From assembly GCA_964569795.1 (NCBI GenBank), contig CAZMVB010000006.1, forward strand, positions 120,461 to 184,460: a stretch of DNA of 64,000 nt, read 5' to 3'. The notes beneath the pieces were generated by a model that made no database searches, was not told the DNA's origin, and worked only from the letters and a program-made list of their open reading frames with translations. Position numbers and translations under genes: made by a program. The stretch is from JAHJDS01 sp964569795. Lineage in GTDB: Bacteria; Desulfobacterota; Desulfarculia; Desulfarculales; JAHJDS01. Shown here one piece after another: positions 16,906 through 24,019 of the stretch (the stretch's first letter is position 1; each line of letters begins with the position of its first letter).

Positions 16906-17682
16906 GTGGAACCGATCACCCTGGATGAGGTCTCCTTCGCCTACCCGGGCGGAGAGACCGTCTTGAGCCAGGTCTCGCTGACCATCCAGCCCGGCGAGCG
17001 CCTGGGGCTGATCGGTCCCAACGGCTCGGGCAAGACCACCCTGCTGCGGCTGATCACCGGCCGGCTGATCCCCCAGCAGGGCCGGGTCAGGCTGGGGTCG
17101 GATTCGCCCCAGGGCCTTTCGGCCCGGACCCGGGCCCGGCTGGTCTCCCTGGTCGGCCAGGACGAACAGATCCCCTTTGCCTTCACCGCCCGCCAGGTGG
17201 TCCTCATGGGCCGGGCCCCCCATCTGCGGGGGCTCAGGTTCGAGGGGCCGGCCGACCTGGAGCGGGCCGCCACGGCCATGCGGCTGACCAGGGTGGATCA
17301 CCTGGCCGCCCGCCGCCTGGACCAGCTCTCGGGCGGCGAGCGCAAGCGGGTCCATATCGCCCGGGCCCTGGCCCAGGCCGCCCCGATCATGCTCCTGGAC
17401 GAGCCGACCAACCACCTCGACCTGAAACACCAGCGGGATATCTTCCAGCTCCTGTCCCGGCTGAGCCAGACGGAAAACCTGACCGTGATCACGGCCATTC
17501 ACGACCTCAACCTGGCCGCCCGCTATTGCCCCCGCCTGGTGATGCTGAGCCAGGGCCGGGTCTTCGCCGACGGGACTCCGGAAAAGGTCCTGACCGCGGA
17601 CAACCTGGCCCGGGTGTACGGGGTCGAGGTCTTCATCGACGAGCATCCCCGCCTGCCCGGCGTCCCCCGCCTGACGCTTTGA
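16906..17682 (+). CDS. btuD: Cobalamin ABC transporter ATPase BtuD
   Basis: 258 residues from GTG 16906, three bases after btuC. Walker A is LIGPNGSGKTTLLRLITG, the Q-loop region is VSLVGQDEQIPFAFTARQVV (FecE/BtuD type), the signature LSGGERKRVHIARALAQ, Walker B IMLLDEPTNHLDL and the H-loop AIHDLNLAARYC. The C-terminal part (GTPEKVLTADNLARVYGVEV) is typical of vitamin B12 and siderophore ATPases. It powers BtuCF. No clear terminator follows, so read-through into the methyltransferase gene 119 bases downstream is possible. Confidence 0.92.
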   Translation: MEPITLDEVSFAYPGGETVLSQVSLTIQPGERLGLIGPNGSGKTTLLRLITGRLIPQQGRVRLGSDSPQGLSARTRARLVSLVGQDEQIPFAFTARQVVLMGRAPHLRGLRFEGPADLERAATAMRLTRVDHLAARRLDQLSGGERKRVHIARALAQAAPIMLLDEPTNHLDLKHQRDIFQLLSRLSQTENLTVITAIHDLNLAARYCPRLVMLSQGRVFADGTPEKVLTADNLARVYGVEVFIDEHPRLPGVPRLTL

Positions 17683-17800
17683 TATTGCGCTGGATTCATC
17701 TGGATTCTTGACCCCGGATGAATTACCTTATCCATCAGCCGTCCCAGGCGGTCATTCCGTCCATTTGAAAACCTTCGTTGTTGGGCCATGAGGTGAAGAC

Positions 17801-18457
17801 ATGATGACTCGACGACTTCCATACCGCCATGCCAGCGAGGCGGCGTTGGGCCTGATGGCGCTCATCGTCGCTTTTCCGACCTCGGCCGACGCCGGGGCCG
17901 CGGCCCGATTACAAAAAATCCTGAACCGGACCTGCCTGGGCCGAACCTGGCGGATGGCCAATGTCCCGCCCGGGGACGGCCGGCTGCTCATGATCCTGGC
18001 CGCGGCCGTTCGCAGCCGGCGGGCCCTGGAGATCGGGACGTCCAACGGCTGCTCGGCCCTGTGGATCTCCCTGGGCCAGGTCGAGACCGGTGGGAACCTG
18101 ATCACCCTCGAGATAGACCCGGCCAAGGTCGTCCTGGCCCGGCGAAACTTCCGGGCGGCCGGCATTTCGGGCCGGGTCCGGGTGATCCAGGGGGACGCCC
18201 GGGTCACCCTGGCCCGGCTGTCGGGAGCCTTTGATTTTGTGTTCATCGATGCGGCCAAGTCGCAGTACGTGCAATACCTGGAGTTGATTTATCCCAGGCT
18301 GGCCCCGGGCGGGGTGATCGTGGCCCACAACGTGGTTGACTTTGCCGGTGAACTGCAGGGCTTTCTGCGGAAACTGAGGACATATCCCGACCTGGTGACC
18401 GAGATCGTCCGGCAGCGGGGTTCGGGGATGTCGATCACCTACAAAAAGCGCCGGTAA
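17801..18457 (+). CDS. SAM-dependent O-methyltransferase (COMT-like family 3) with N-terminal signal-like sequence
   Basis: 218 residues, preceded by GAGGTGAAGAC before the ATG. Residues 1-32 look like a signal peptide: a basic start (MMTRRLPYRH), hydrophobic ALGLMALIVAFP and a cleavage-like TSADAGA. The rest is a class I methyltransferase of the caffeoyl-CoA/catechol O-methyltransferase type: SAM loop RALEIGTSNGCSALWIS, acidic LEIDPAKV, FDFVFIDAAKSQYVQYL for the metal/DxK site, and APGGVIVAHNVV, where the common DN of the family is HN. Cytoplasmic action is usual because SAM is cytoplasmic, so an exported form would be odd; the segment may be a membrane anchor. It is 13 bases upstream of the permease gene, probably in one operon. 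Confidence 0.8.
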   Translation: MMTRRLPYRHASEAALGLMALIVAFPTSADAGAAARLQKILNRTCLGRTWRMANVPPGDGRLLMILAAAVRSRRALEIGTSNGCSALWISLGQVETGGNLITLEIDPAKVVLARRNFRAAGISGRVRVIQGDARVTLARLSGAFDFVFIDAAKSQYVQYLELIYPRLAPGGVIVAHNVVDFAGELQGFLRKLRTYPDLVTEIVRQRGSGMSITYKKRR

Positions 18458-18470
18458 TAAGGAGTCCGGG

Positions 18471-19943
18471 ATGGGCCCCTCGGAGGCGCGGGCCGAATCA
18501 AACCTGACCCGGGTGCTGGGGGCGGGGGACGCCACGGCGATCATGATCGCCAGCATGGTCGGGGTCGGGATCCTGACCGTGCCGGGCAAGGTCGGGGCCG
18601 CCTGCGGCGGGGTGGGCTGGGCCCTCCTGGCCTGGATCGGCGGCGGCCTGGTGGCCCTGTGCGGGGCCCTGGTCCACGCCGAGCTGGGCAGCCGCTATCC
18701 CCTGGCCGGCGGGGACTATGTTTACCTCCGCCGGGCCTACGGCGATTTCCCGGCCTTTATCAGCGGCTGGACCTCGTTCGTGATCGGCTTTCCCGGGGCG
18801 GTGGCCCTGGCGGTCTGGGCCGCGGCCAACAGCGGCTTCGACGCCCTGGGGCTGATGAAGCCGCCCGGCCTCTGGGAGATGATCAACGATCCGGGCGCGG
18901 CCCTGGCGCCCTCGGGCCGGAATTTCTGGGTCCCAACCGCGGGCCTGATGATCCTGGCCGGACTGTCCCTGGTGCACGCCGCCGGACTCAAGTGGGGCAA
19001 GCGGGTCCAGAACGCCCAGGTGATTCTGGTCCTTCTGGCCCTGGTGATCCTGGCCGCGGCGGCCTGGTTCGTGCCCCTGCCGGCCTCGGACCGCCCGGCG
19101 GCGGGCGGGCCGGCCGCGGGCGGGTCCCTGTGGGGCGCCCTGGCCGGGGCCGGGCTGAGCATCTTTTTCTCCTACAGCGGCTGGAACGCCAGCGCCTACG
19201 TGGCCGGCGAGATCAGGGACCCGTCCAAAAATCTGCCGCGGGCCCTGATCGGCGGGGTGATCCTGGTCAGCGCCCTGTACGTCGTGGTCAACCTGGCCTA
19301 CTTCCACCTGGTGCCCCTCAATCAGATGGGCACCCGGATCAACATCGGCGGCGAGGTGGCCGGGCAGGTCTTCGGCGCGGCCGGGGCCAGGATCATGTCC
19401 CTGGTGGAGGTGGCCGTGTTTCTGAGTTGCGCCGGGGCGATGATCATCACCGGACCTAGAATCTGTTTCGCAATGGCCCAGGACGGCCTGTTTCCCCGGG
19501 GCCTGGCGGGACTCGGGCGTTTTAGCGGGTCTCCAGTGCGGGCGATGTGGCTCCAGTCGGGCGTGGCCGCAGGCCTGATCCTGAGCGGCACCTTTTTCGA
19601 CATCCTGAACTGCACCATCTTCGCCATCCTGCCCCTGGCCGCCCTGACGACCAGCTCGGTCTTTGTCCTGCGACACCGGGACCGGGCGACCGGGGACCGG
19701 CCGCCGTTTACTGCCCCCGGGGGCGCGGCCACGCCGCTGGTGTTTATCGGGGTGGTGGCCCTGGTCGAGGCGGCGGTGGTGATCACCGCCCTGATCGACC
19801 CGGGCCAGAGGTGGTATCCGGTCCTGGGGGCCTTGCTGGTGGGCTCGGGGGCGCCGGTCTATTGGTGCTGGCGGCGTCTGGCCAGGGGCAATGACGATCC
19901 GGTCCAGGGATGGTCCGGTGGTCGATTCCGGGGACCCGGGTGA
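18471..19943 (+). CDS. APC-superfamily amino acid permease
   Basis: 490 residues with about 12 membrane helices. The first helix carries the APC substrate motif MIASMVGVGILTVPGKVGAA, followed by YPLAGGDYVYLRRAYGDFPA, a match to the LAT/YfnA-type GGxYVYLR motif, and SYSGWNASAYVAGEIRDPSK, the typical helix-6 unwound region. The extended C-terminal tail is polar. It imports or exchanges amino acids across the inner membrane; the substrate is unclear. AAGGAGTCCGGG precedes the ATG. It ends at the border with the prophage region. Confidence 0.88.
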   Translation: MGPSEARAESNLTRVLGAGDATAIMIASMVGVGILTVPGKVGAACGGVGWALLAWIGGGLVALCGALVHAELGSRYPLAGGDYVYLRRAYGDFPAFISGWTSFVIGFPGAVALAVWAAANSGFDALGLMKPPGLWEMINDPGAALAPSGRNFWVPTAGLMILAGLSLVHAAGLKWGKRVQNAQVILVLLALVILAAAAWFVPLPASDRPAAGGPAAGGSLWGALAGAGLSIFFSYSGWNASAYVAGEIRDPSKNLPRALIGGVILVSALYVVVNLAYFHLVPLNQMGTRINIGGEVAGQVFGAAGARIMSLVEVAVFLSCAGAMIITGPRICFAMAQDGLFPRGLAGLGRFSGSPVRAMWLQSGVAAGLILSGTFFDILNCTIFAILPLAALTTSSVFVLRHRDRATGDRPPFTAPGGAATPLVFIGVVALVEAAVVITALIDPGQRWYPVLGALLVGSGAPVYWCWRRLARGNDDPVQGWSGGRFRGPG

Positions 19944-19992
19944 GGGGTCTCGTTCCGACCCGACCCGGGCGTGATCAACTAACAATTGAGGG

Positions 19993-20021
19993 TTGATTCA
20001 AATAATTTTTAATGATATATT
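19993..20021 (+). promoter_or_regulatory. Promoter at the left border of the prophage
   Basis: TTGATT (19993-19998), 17 bases, TATATT (20016-20021), within an unusually AT-rich stretch (19981-20035). No convincing gene lies in the next 200 bases, so it probably drives a leader into the prophage early genes. Confidence 0.45.
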
Positions 20022-20189
20022 ATGATTTAAGGTGGCCGGCTCCGGCCTGGGGCCCGATTCGGTTTTTCCGTTAAATATCCTGGTAAAACAAAAAAGTAAC
20101 TACGTTCAAGGACCGGTTTGTTTACCCCTCTAGGCCCGTTTCCCGGGGACCGAGAGCCAGTGCCGCCCTCGGGCACATTCAATTTTTCA

Positions 20190-20218
20190 TTGACAATGTT
20201 CAATTGAACGTGTACGTT
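20190..20218 (+). promoter_or_regulatory. Prophage early promoter with palindromic operator in the spacer
   Basis: TTGACA (20190-20195) and TACGTT (20213-20218) are 17 bases apart. Inside the spacer is the perfect 12-base palindrome GTTCAATTGAAC (20198-20209), placed as a repressor operator would be. The repressor is not in this window as far as can be seen. The stretch 19944-20231 holds only these two promoters and no gene that can be supported. Confidence 0.5.
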
Positions 20219-20231
20219 GTCCTGCGGAAAC

Positions 20232-20414
20232 ATGGCTCAGGCCACGGACAGGGAAAAAATCAAGAGAAAAAACAAACTAAAATGGGGATTAACTATGAAA
20301 GAACACAAACAAATCACCCCAAATAATGCTTATCCTGACCTTCTCGGCCACCTCGGCCCGGCCCGGGGCCGCGGCCAGGGAGGAGACGGCCATGAAACCG
20401 AGCCGGGTCTGTAA
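20232..20414 (+). CDS. Possible small early prophage protein
   Basis: A 60-codon frame from ATG 20232 (14 bases after the early promoter) starting MAQATDREKIKRKNKLKWGL, highly basic, with a second possible start at ATG 20295. The last third overlaps the start of the next gene and is low-complexity Gly/Arg, so only the N-terminal half looks protein-like. No family is recognised. It may be a leader peptide or not translated at all. Confidence 0.25.
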   Translation: MAQATDREKIKRKNKLKWGLTMKEHKQITPNNAYPDLLGHLGPARGRGQGGDGHETEPGL

Positions 20415-20649
20415 GGGCGGCCTGCGCCGGGTGATGTGCGCCGAATACGCCGGCTGTCTGGAAGAGGCGATCCGGCGGGGCTGGCCGGACTGGACCTGTC
20501 GCCACTGCGTCCGCTTCCAACCCGAGGTCAGGCCGGCCGACGAGTGGTGGGACGAGGGCCTGGCCTGTCTGTCCCTGATCAACGAAGCCCTGGTCATGCC
20601 CGGCCTCGCGGTCGAGTCAAGGCAACCCCTGGGAGAACGTCCCCAATGA
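20392..20649 (+). CDS. Cys-rich small prophage protein (zinc-binding candidate)
   Basis: 85 residues from ATG 20392, with GGAGGAG eight bases upstream. Five cysteines cluster in the first half: CKGGLRRVMC, then AGC, then TCRHC in WPDWTCRHCVRFQP, a pattern that could hold one zinc. The body (GCLEEAIRRGWPDW) is predicted helical. Short Cys-rich proteins of this shape are common in the early regions of phages of sulfate reducers and their relatives, without assigned function. Its stop overlaps the next start (CCCCAATGA). Confidence 0.6.
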   Translation: MKPSRVCKGGLRRVMCAEYAGCLEEAIRRGWPDWTCRHCVRFQPEVRPADEWWDEGLACLSLINEALVMPGLAVESRQPLGERPQ

Positions 20650-21116
20650 ATCGCATTTATGTCGCGTCTTCCTGGCGCAATCTGGAGCTGGCCCTGGGTC
20701 TAACGGCCCTGATCCGGGCCTGGGGTCATGAGGTGATTTGTTTTGGCGAGGCCGGGGCGGACGGGTACCGGTTTCACTGGCGTCAGGTCGAGCCGAATCG
20801 GGCCCGGCTGACCTCGCCCCGGCTGCTGGCCTCACCCCTGGCCAGGCGGGCCGTCGAACGGAGCCGGGGCCGCCTGGACGAGGCGGACACCTGTCTGCTC
20901 TTGCTGCCGTGCAACCGGAGCGCCCATCTGGAGGCGGGCTTTGCCAAGGGCCGGGGTAAGCGGCTGGTGGTGGTCGGGCGGTTCGTGCCCGGCGAATTCG
21001 AGTTGATGTACGGACTGGCCGATGCCCTGGTGCCGATCGACGATCTGGACAATCTGCGCCGGGTCCTGGCCGGCCAGGGGCAGGAGGGAAGCCATGTCGC
21101 CCGCGCCCGCGTTTAG
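20646..21116 (+). CDS. Nucleoside 2-deoxyribosyltransferase-like phage protein
   Basis: 156 residues from ATG 20646, overlapping the previous stop. The N-terminus RIYVASSWRNLELALGLTAL and the later motif ADTCLLLLPCNRSAHLEAGF followed by AKGRGKRLVV match the nucleoside 2-deoxyribosyltransferase fold, in which the Glu of the second motif is the nucleophile. Such proteins either swap bases on deoxynucleosides or, in phages, may bind nucleotide-derived signals. The substrate is unknown. It belongs to the early block together with a RecB-like nuclease relative. Confidence 0.65.
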   Translation: MNRIYVASSWRNLELALGLTALIRAWGHEVICFGEAGADGYRFHWRQVEPNRARLTSPRLLASPLARRAVERSRGRLDEADTCLLLLPCNRSAHLEAGFAKGRGKRLVVVGRFVPGEFELMYGLADALVPIDDLDNLRRVLAGQGQEGSHVARARV

Positions 21117-22173
21117 ACCGAACGACGTGATCGAGTTTCAGGCCGACCAGGCGGGGCAGTGCCCCCGGGCGGTCGTGATCCAGCGGCTGAATCCCGGGCC
21201 GCCGGATGTGGGCCCAGGCGGCCGGGCCGTCTCGGCCGTGGATCAGGCCCTGGCCGTGGCCGGCCGGGACGCCCTGCGCCGCCTGGGCTGGCGGGTGGTC
21301 GATCCGGACGAGGCGGCCGGTCTCGGCTGCCTGGTCGAGGCCGATGGTTTTCGGATCAGAGGCGACTTGTCCGGGCTGGCCCGTCAGGGGCCGATCCTGG
21401 CCGGGGTCCTGGTCAAGGCCCTGGGCGACGGCCGATTCCGCCGGGTGGCTCAAGAGGGCCCGGAGGCCGAGCCGGGCCTCATGGCCGAGGCCCAGGTGAC
21501 CATGGCCGGCCGGGATTTACCCAAAGACCTGCTGGTCCTGCTGCGCCGTTCCGAGCCGGTCTTTTCCCTGGCCCTGGCCCTGCGGGGCGGGGCTTACGTG
21601 CCGGACTGGACTTACGAGACGGCCCTGGACCACCTGATCCGGACGGGGGCGGTCGAGGTGGTCGAGGTCGCCCGGGACCCGGCCCGCCTGGAACGGATCA
21701 TGGCCGAGCACGCCGCGCTGGAGGCGGCCATCCGGTCCGGCGAACCGCCCGCCGCCGAACCAGGCCCGGCCTGTGTCGCCTGCGCCCGTCGCCGCCTCTG
21801 CGCCGGGGAAGTCAGGCCGGATCAGGTCGGAACGGCCACCCTGACCGCGGCCGGGTTCCCCTCCCTGGACCGGATGCTCGACGCCTACGTCAAGGCCCGG
21901 GCCGCTGCGGACCGGGCGGCCTCGGTCCTCAAGGAGGAGACCGAGACCCTGAAAAGGTTGCTCGTGGAGCGGGGCGCCCGGCGGGCCGTGGGCCGGGCCG
22001 GGGCCATCGCCCTGATCAAGAACCAGGGCCGGCGGTCATTGAACCCGGAACTGATCCCGGCCCCGATATACCAGGCGGCCCTGGTCCGGGGGCGGCCGTT
22101 CGTCACCCTCCGGTTCACCCCGGCGGGGTCCCAGGCGGCCGAGTCTCCGGCTCCGGCCGGGCCGGGTCGCTGA
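21094..22173 (+). CDS. PD-(D/E)XK (YqaJ/RecB-like) nuclease-family protein with degenerate active site
   Basis: 359 residues from ATG 21094 (CAGGAGGGAAGCC upstream), overlapping the previous gene by 23 bases. The order of features fits phage RecB-type exonucleases: a basic binding region (QCPRAVVIQRL), the strand with the metal Asp (FRIRGDLSGLARQG), the E-x-K strand (ILAGVLVKALGDGRF), a QVTMAG helix and a terminal Cys motif CVACARRRLC. In the third motif the Glu expected two residues before Lys is Leu, so nuclease activity is doubtful. The C-terminal 110 residues (helical, Glu/Lys-rich, then RRSLNPELI) are like the tail domain of YqaJ recombination proteins. Role: recombination or a non-catalytic DNA-binding relic. 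Confidence 0.5.
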   Translation: MSPAPAFRPNDVIEFQADQAGQCPRAVVIQRLNPGPPDVGPGGRAVSAVDQALAVAGRDALRRLGWRVVDPDEAAGLGCLVEADGFRIRGDLSGLARQGPILAGVLVKALGDGRFRRVAQEGPEAEPGLMAEAQVTMAGRDLPKDLLVLLRRSEPVFSLALALRGGAYVPDWTYETALDHLIRTGAVEVVEVARDPARLERIMAEHAALEAAIRSGEPPAAEPGPACVACARRRLCAGEVRPDQVGTATLTAAGFPSLDRMLDAYVKARAAADRAASVLKEETETLKRLLVERGARRAVGRAGAIALIKNQGRRSLNPELIPAPIYQAALVRGRPFVTLRFTPAGSQAAESPAPAGPGR

Positions 22174-22175
22174 CC

Positions 22176-22709
22176 GTGGGCCTCGGTTTTCGTTCGGTCC
22201 GGGGCGCCCTCGAGTTCTACTACGCCTATCGGGCCACCGGCGGACTGCGGGCCTCTAAGCTGGATCCCGAGGAAGCCCTCGGCGGGTCGAACCCGGACGG
22301 AGCCCACGACAGGCCGCTCCTGGTGGGCAAGATCGGCCGCTGCCTGGAACGGCTCGGGCCGGCAGAGCGGAAAATCCTGGCCCGGGTCCACGGCCCGGAT
22401 CGTCTTTGCCCGGACGCCGCCCAGGCCCGGCGACTGGAACGGGCCGAGTACCGCCTGTCGCGTCATCTGCTCGCCGCCGGGGTCCTCCACGCCGATCTAC
22501 TGCTCGACGGCTGGGACGAGTTCACGGCCTATGTCGGTGCGCCGGGTCCGGCCTTACGAAAAATATTGCTGACGCATCCCGTCAAGCGTTTCATTGGCCG
22601 GCGTTTTCAGACCCTCAAGCCCTGGGTGGACGACTGGCTCGAGGTCCTGCCCCGGGAAATCCGTCACCGGCTGGGGGTCGGCGCGGTCCGCGGACAATCC
22701 GACCGGTGA
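22176..22709 (+). CDS. Putative phage transcription regulator with two DNA-binding-like domains
   Basis: 177 residues from GTG 22176, two bases after the previous stop. The N-terminal half (FRSVRGALEFYYAYRATGGL, then LVGKIGRCLERLGPAERKIL) resembles small phage regulators with sigma region-4-like helices. The C-terminal half begins LLLDGWDEFTAYVGAPGPAL and ends PWVDDWLEVLP, the same layout as the protein encoded next (LVGWNEIEAYTGRSRKVL to CDTWLAWFL). It sits where lambda Q or Mu C would be, just before a promoter/terminator pair and the late genes, which suggests a late-gene activator or antiterminator. No family match is certain. Confidence 0.5.
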   Translation: MGLGFRSVRGALEFYYAYRATGGLRASKLDPEEALGGSNPDGAHDRPLLVGKIGRCLERLGPAERKILARVHGPDRLCPDAAQARRLERAEYRLSRHLLAAGVLHADLLLDGWDEFTAYVGAPGPALRKILLTHPVKRFIGRRFQTLKPWVDDWLEVLPREIRHRLGVGAVRGQSDR

Positions 22710-22764
22710 CGGGTGCCATCGACCATGGGGTCCGGCCGCCGGCCGACCCCTGAGGAGGGGAAAT

Positions 22765-23043
22765 GTGACCATCTCCGAGCGTCTGAAGCAACTGCGCCGC
22801 GAGAGCCCGATCCTGGTCGGCTGGAACGAGATCGAGGCCTACACCGGCCGCAGTCGCAAGGTCCTCAACCGGGAGCGCCGGGCCGGCCGGCTGGTGATGA
22901 CCAAGGTTGACGGCAAGTGGGTCACCACCAAGGCCCAGTGCGACACCTGGCTGGCCTGGTTTCTGAAAGGCTCGGATCGGCCGGCCCCGCGCGAAGTGCC
23001 CCCCAACGGCCCCCAGACCGGCGCCGATCGGCGGCACAGATAA
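22765..23043 (+). CDS. Small winged-helix (excisionase/Nu1-type) DNA-binding protein
   Basis: 92 residues from GTG 22765, with GAGGAGGGG upstream (the overlapping ATG at 22763 is out of frame). The sequence ILVGWNEIEAYTGRSRKVLN followed by RAGRLVMTKVDGKWVTTKAQ is a MerR/excisionase-like helix-turn-helix and wing: the helix pair GWNEIEAYTG and RSRKVLN, then a beta wing at VDGKWVTT. Proteins like this act as excisionases, as phage Nu1-type terminase helpers, or as regulators. The C-terminus is disordered and Pro/Gly-rich. It lies right before the late-control signals. Confidence 0.6.
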   Translation: MTISERLKQLRRESPILVGWNEIEAYTGRSRKVLNRERRAGRLVMTKVDGKWVTTKAQCDTWLAWFLKGSDRPAPREVPPNGPQTGADRRHR

Positions 23044-23109
23044 GCACGCACCGGCACGCCCCGGCCCTGAAAAAACCGCACCGGCCCGCTCCAGCCCAGG
23101 GGGGTCGGC

Positions 23110-23139
23110 TTGACTCACGGATGAAAATCCGGCTAGCTT
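23110..23139 (+). promoter_or_regulatory. Candidate prophage late promoter
   Basis: TTGACT (23110-23115), an 18-base spacer and TAGCTT (23134-23139) in a stretch without genes (23044-23371). Its transcript would meet a strong terminator only about 20 bases after starting, similar to the pR'/tR' late control unit of lambda. Confidence 0.45.
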
Positions 23140-23162
23140 GGGGGCAGGTTGGAAATGGCGCA

Positions 23163-23192
23163 CCCGGGACCGGAATCGGTTCCGGGTTTTTT
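23163..23192 (+). terminator. Strong intrinsic terminator upstream of the terminase genes
   Basis: CCCGGGACCG (23163-23172) pairs with CGGTTCCGGG (23177-23186) across a GAAT loop (ten pairs, one G-T), followed by six T residues. Lying upstream of all packaging and structural genes, it is a natural target for antitermination. Confidence 0.8.
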
Positions 23193-23203
23193 CATGGCCT
23201 TCC

Positions 23204-23293
23204 CCGCCCGCGCTGCGGGCGGAATCGTCCCCCAAATGGCCCTTCTCCACCCTCCTGCCGGCCCCGGGACGTTTTTCAAGACGTCCCGGGGCC
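23204..23293. repeat. Two perfect inverted repeats just upstream of terS
   Basis: CCGCCCGC/GCGGGCGG (8 pairs, 23204-23222) and GGCCCCGGGACGT/ACGTCCCGGGGCC (13 perfect pairs with an 8-base loop, 23260-23293). Neither has a T-run. Placed between the late-control terminator and the terminase small-subunit gene, they could be packaging-site structures or RNA hairpins. The rest of 23044-23371 shows no supported gene. Confidence 0.6.
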
Positions 23294-23371
23294 TTCCCGC
23301 CTCAGAGGAGGCCAGGGCGCGGGAAAGGTTGAAGGGTTCTGACCGGGCTTGGATGAAGAAGCGGGTGGAAC

Positions 23372-24019
23372 GTGACGCCGTCGAACCAGAGCGACCAACC
23401 CTCCCCAGAGGCCTGGGCCGAAGTCGGTCTCTTTGTGGCGGCCCATCCCGAGCAGTCCCTGGCGTCCATTGCCCGCCGCTTCCAGGTGAGTGACAAAGCC
23501 CTGCGCTACCGCTGCCGCCGTTTCGGCTGGCGTCCGCCGGCCGGCGCGCCAAAGGCGACCAAGGGCCGGGCCGCCCGAAAAAAAAAGGTGCCCAAAGCGG
23601 CGGAGGCAAAAAACGAGACTGATTCACAGGCAATCGCGGCCGAGGGGTCGGTCACGGCCCGGGTGCTGATCGACGCCGCCCGCCGGGCGGTGTTCGAGGC
23701 CCTGCGCCAGGGCCCGGCCGGGGAGCTGGCCGTGCTGGCCAAGACCGCGGCCGAGGTGGCCCGGATAACCGCCCAGGCCGAGTCCCTGTCCCGGCCGGGC
23801 GACAAGGAGGGATCAGAAGTGGAGGCCCTGGAGACACTGCTTCGGTCCCAACCCGAGGTGCTGGATCTTGTCGAAGGCTTCCTGGAGCGGGTTATTAACG
23901 GCGGCGGCCCGGGTGCGATTCCGGACGTTCATGACCCTTCAGGGCCGGGGCCGGTGGCGGCGGTCGCCTCACCTGGACGCCCTGTGCCGGGCCCTGGAGC
24001 GGGCAACGGAGACCCCTGA
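23372..24019 (+). CDS. Terminase small subunit-like protein
   Basis: 215 residues from GTG 23372. An N-terminal helix-turn-helix (QSLASIARRFQVSDKALRYR) suits recognition of packaging-site DNA; a basic linker (RAARKKKVPKAAEA) and a helical oligomerisation region (about 90-170) follow, the standard terminase small-subunit order, immediately before terL. The last 50 residues (GPGPVAAVASPGRPVPGPGA) are low-complexity and overlap terL by 152 bases, which is unusual; the true C-terminus may have been nearer residue 170, or a frameshift may have extended it. No direct family match is claimed. Confidence 0.6.
   Translation: MTPSNQSDQPSPEAWAEVGLFVAAHPEQSLASIARRFQVSDKALRYRCRRFGWRPPAGAPKATKGRAARKKKVPKAAEAKNETDSQAIAAEGSVTARVLIDAARRAVFEALRQGPAGELAVLAKTAAEVARITAQAESLSRPGDKEGSEVEALETLLRSQPEVLDLVEGFLERVINGGGPGAIPDVHDPSGPGPVAAVASPGRPVPGPGAGNGDP

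Noticed and set aside
19944..20231. Left attachment site of the prophage
   Set aside because: Comparison by eye with 44430-44480 gave only CAATTGA-type short matches, not a convincing direct repeat, and there is no tRNA gene or integrase nearby.
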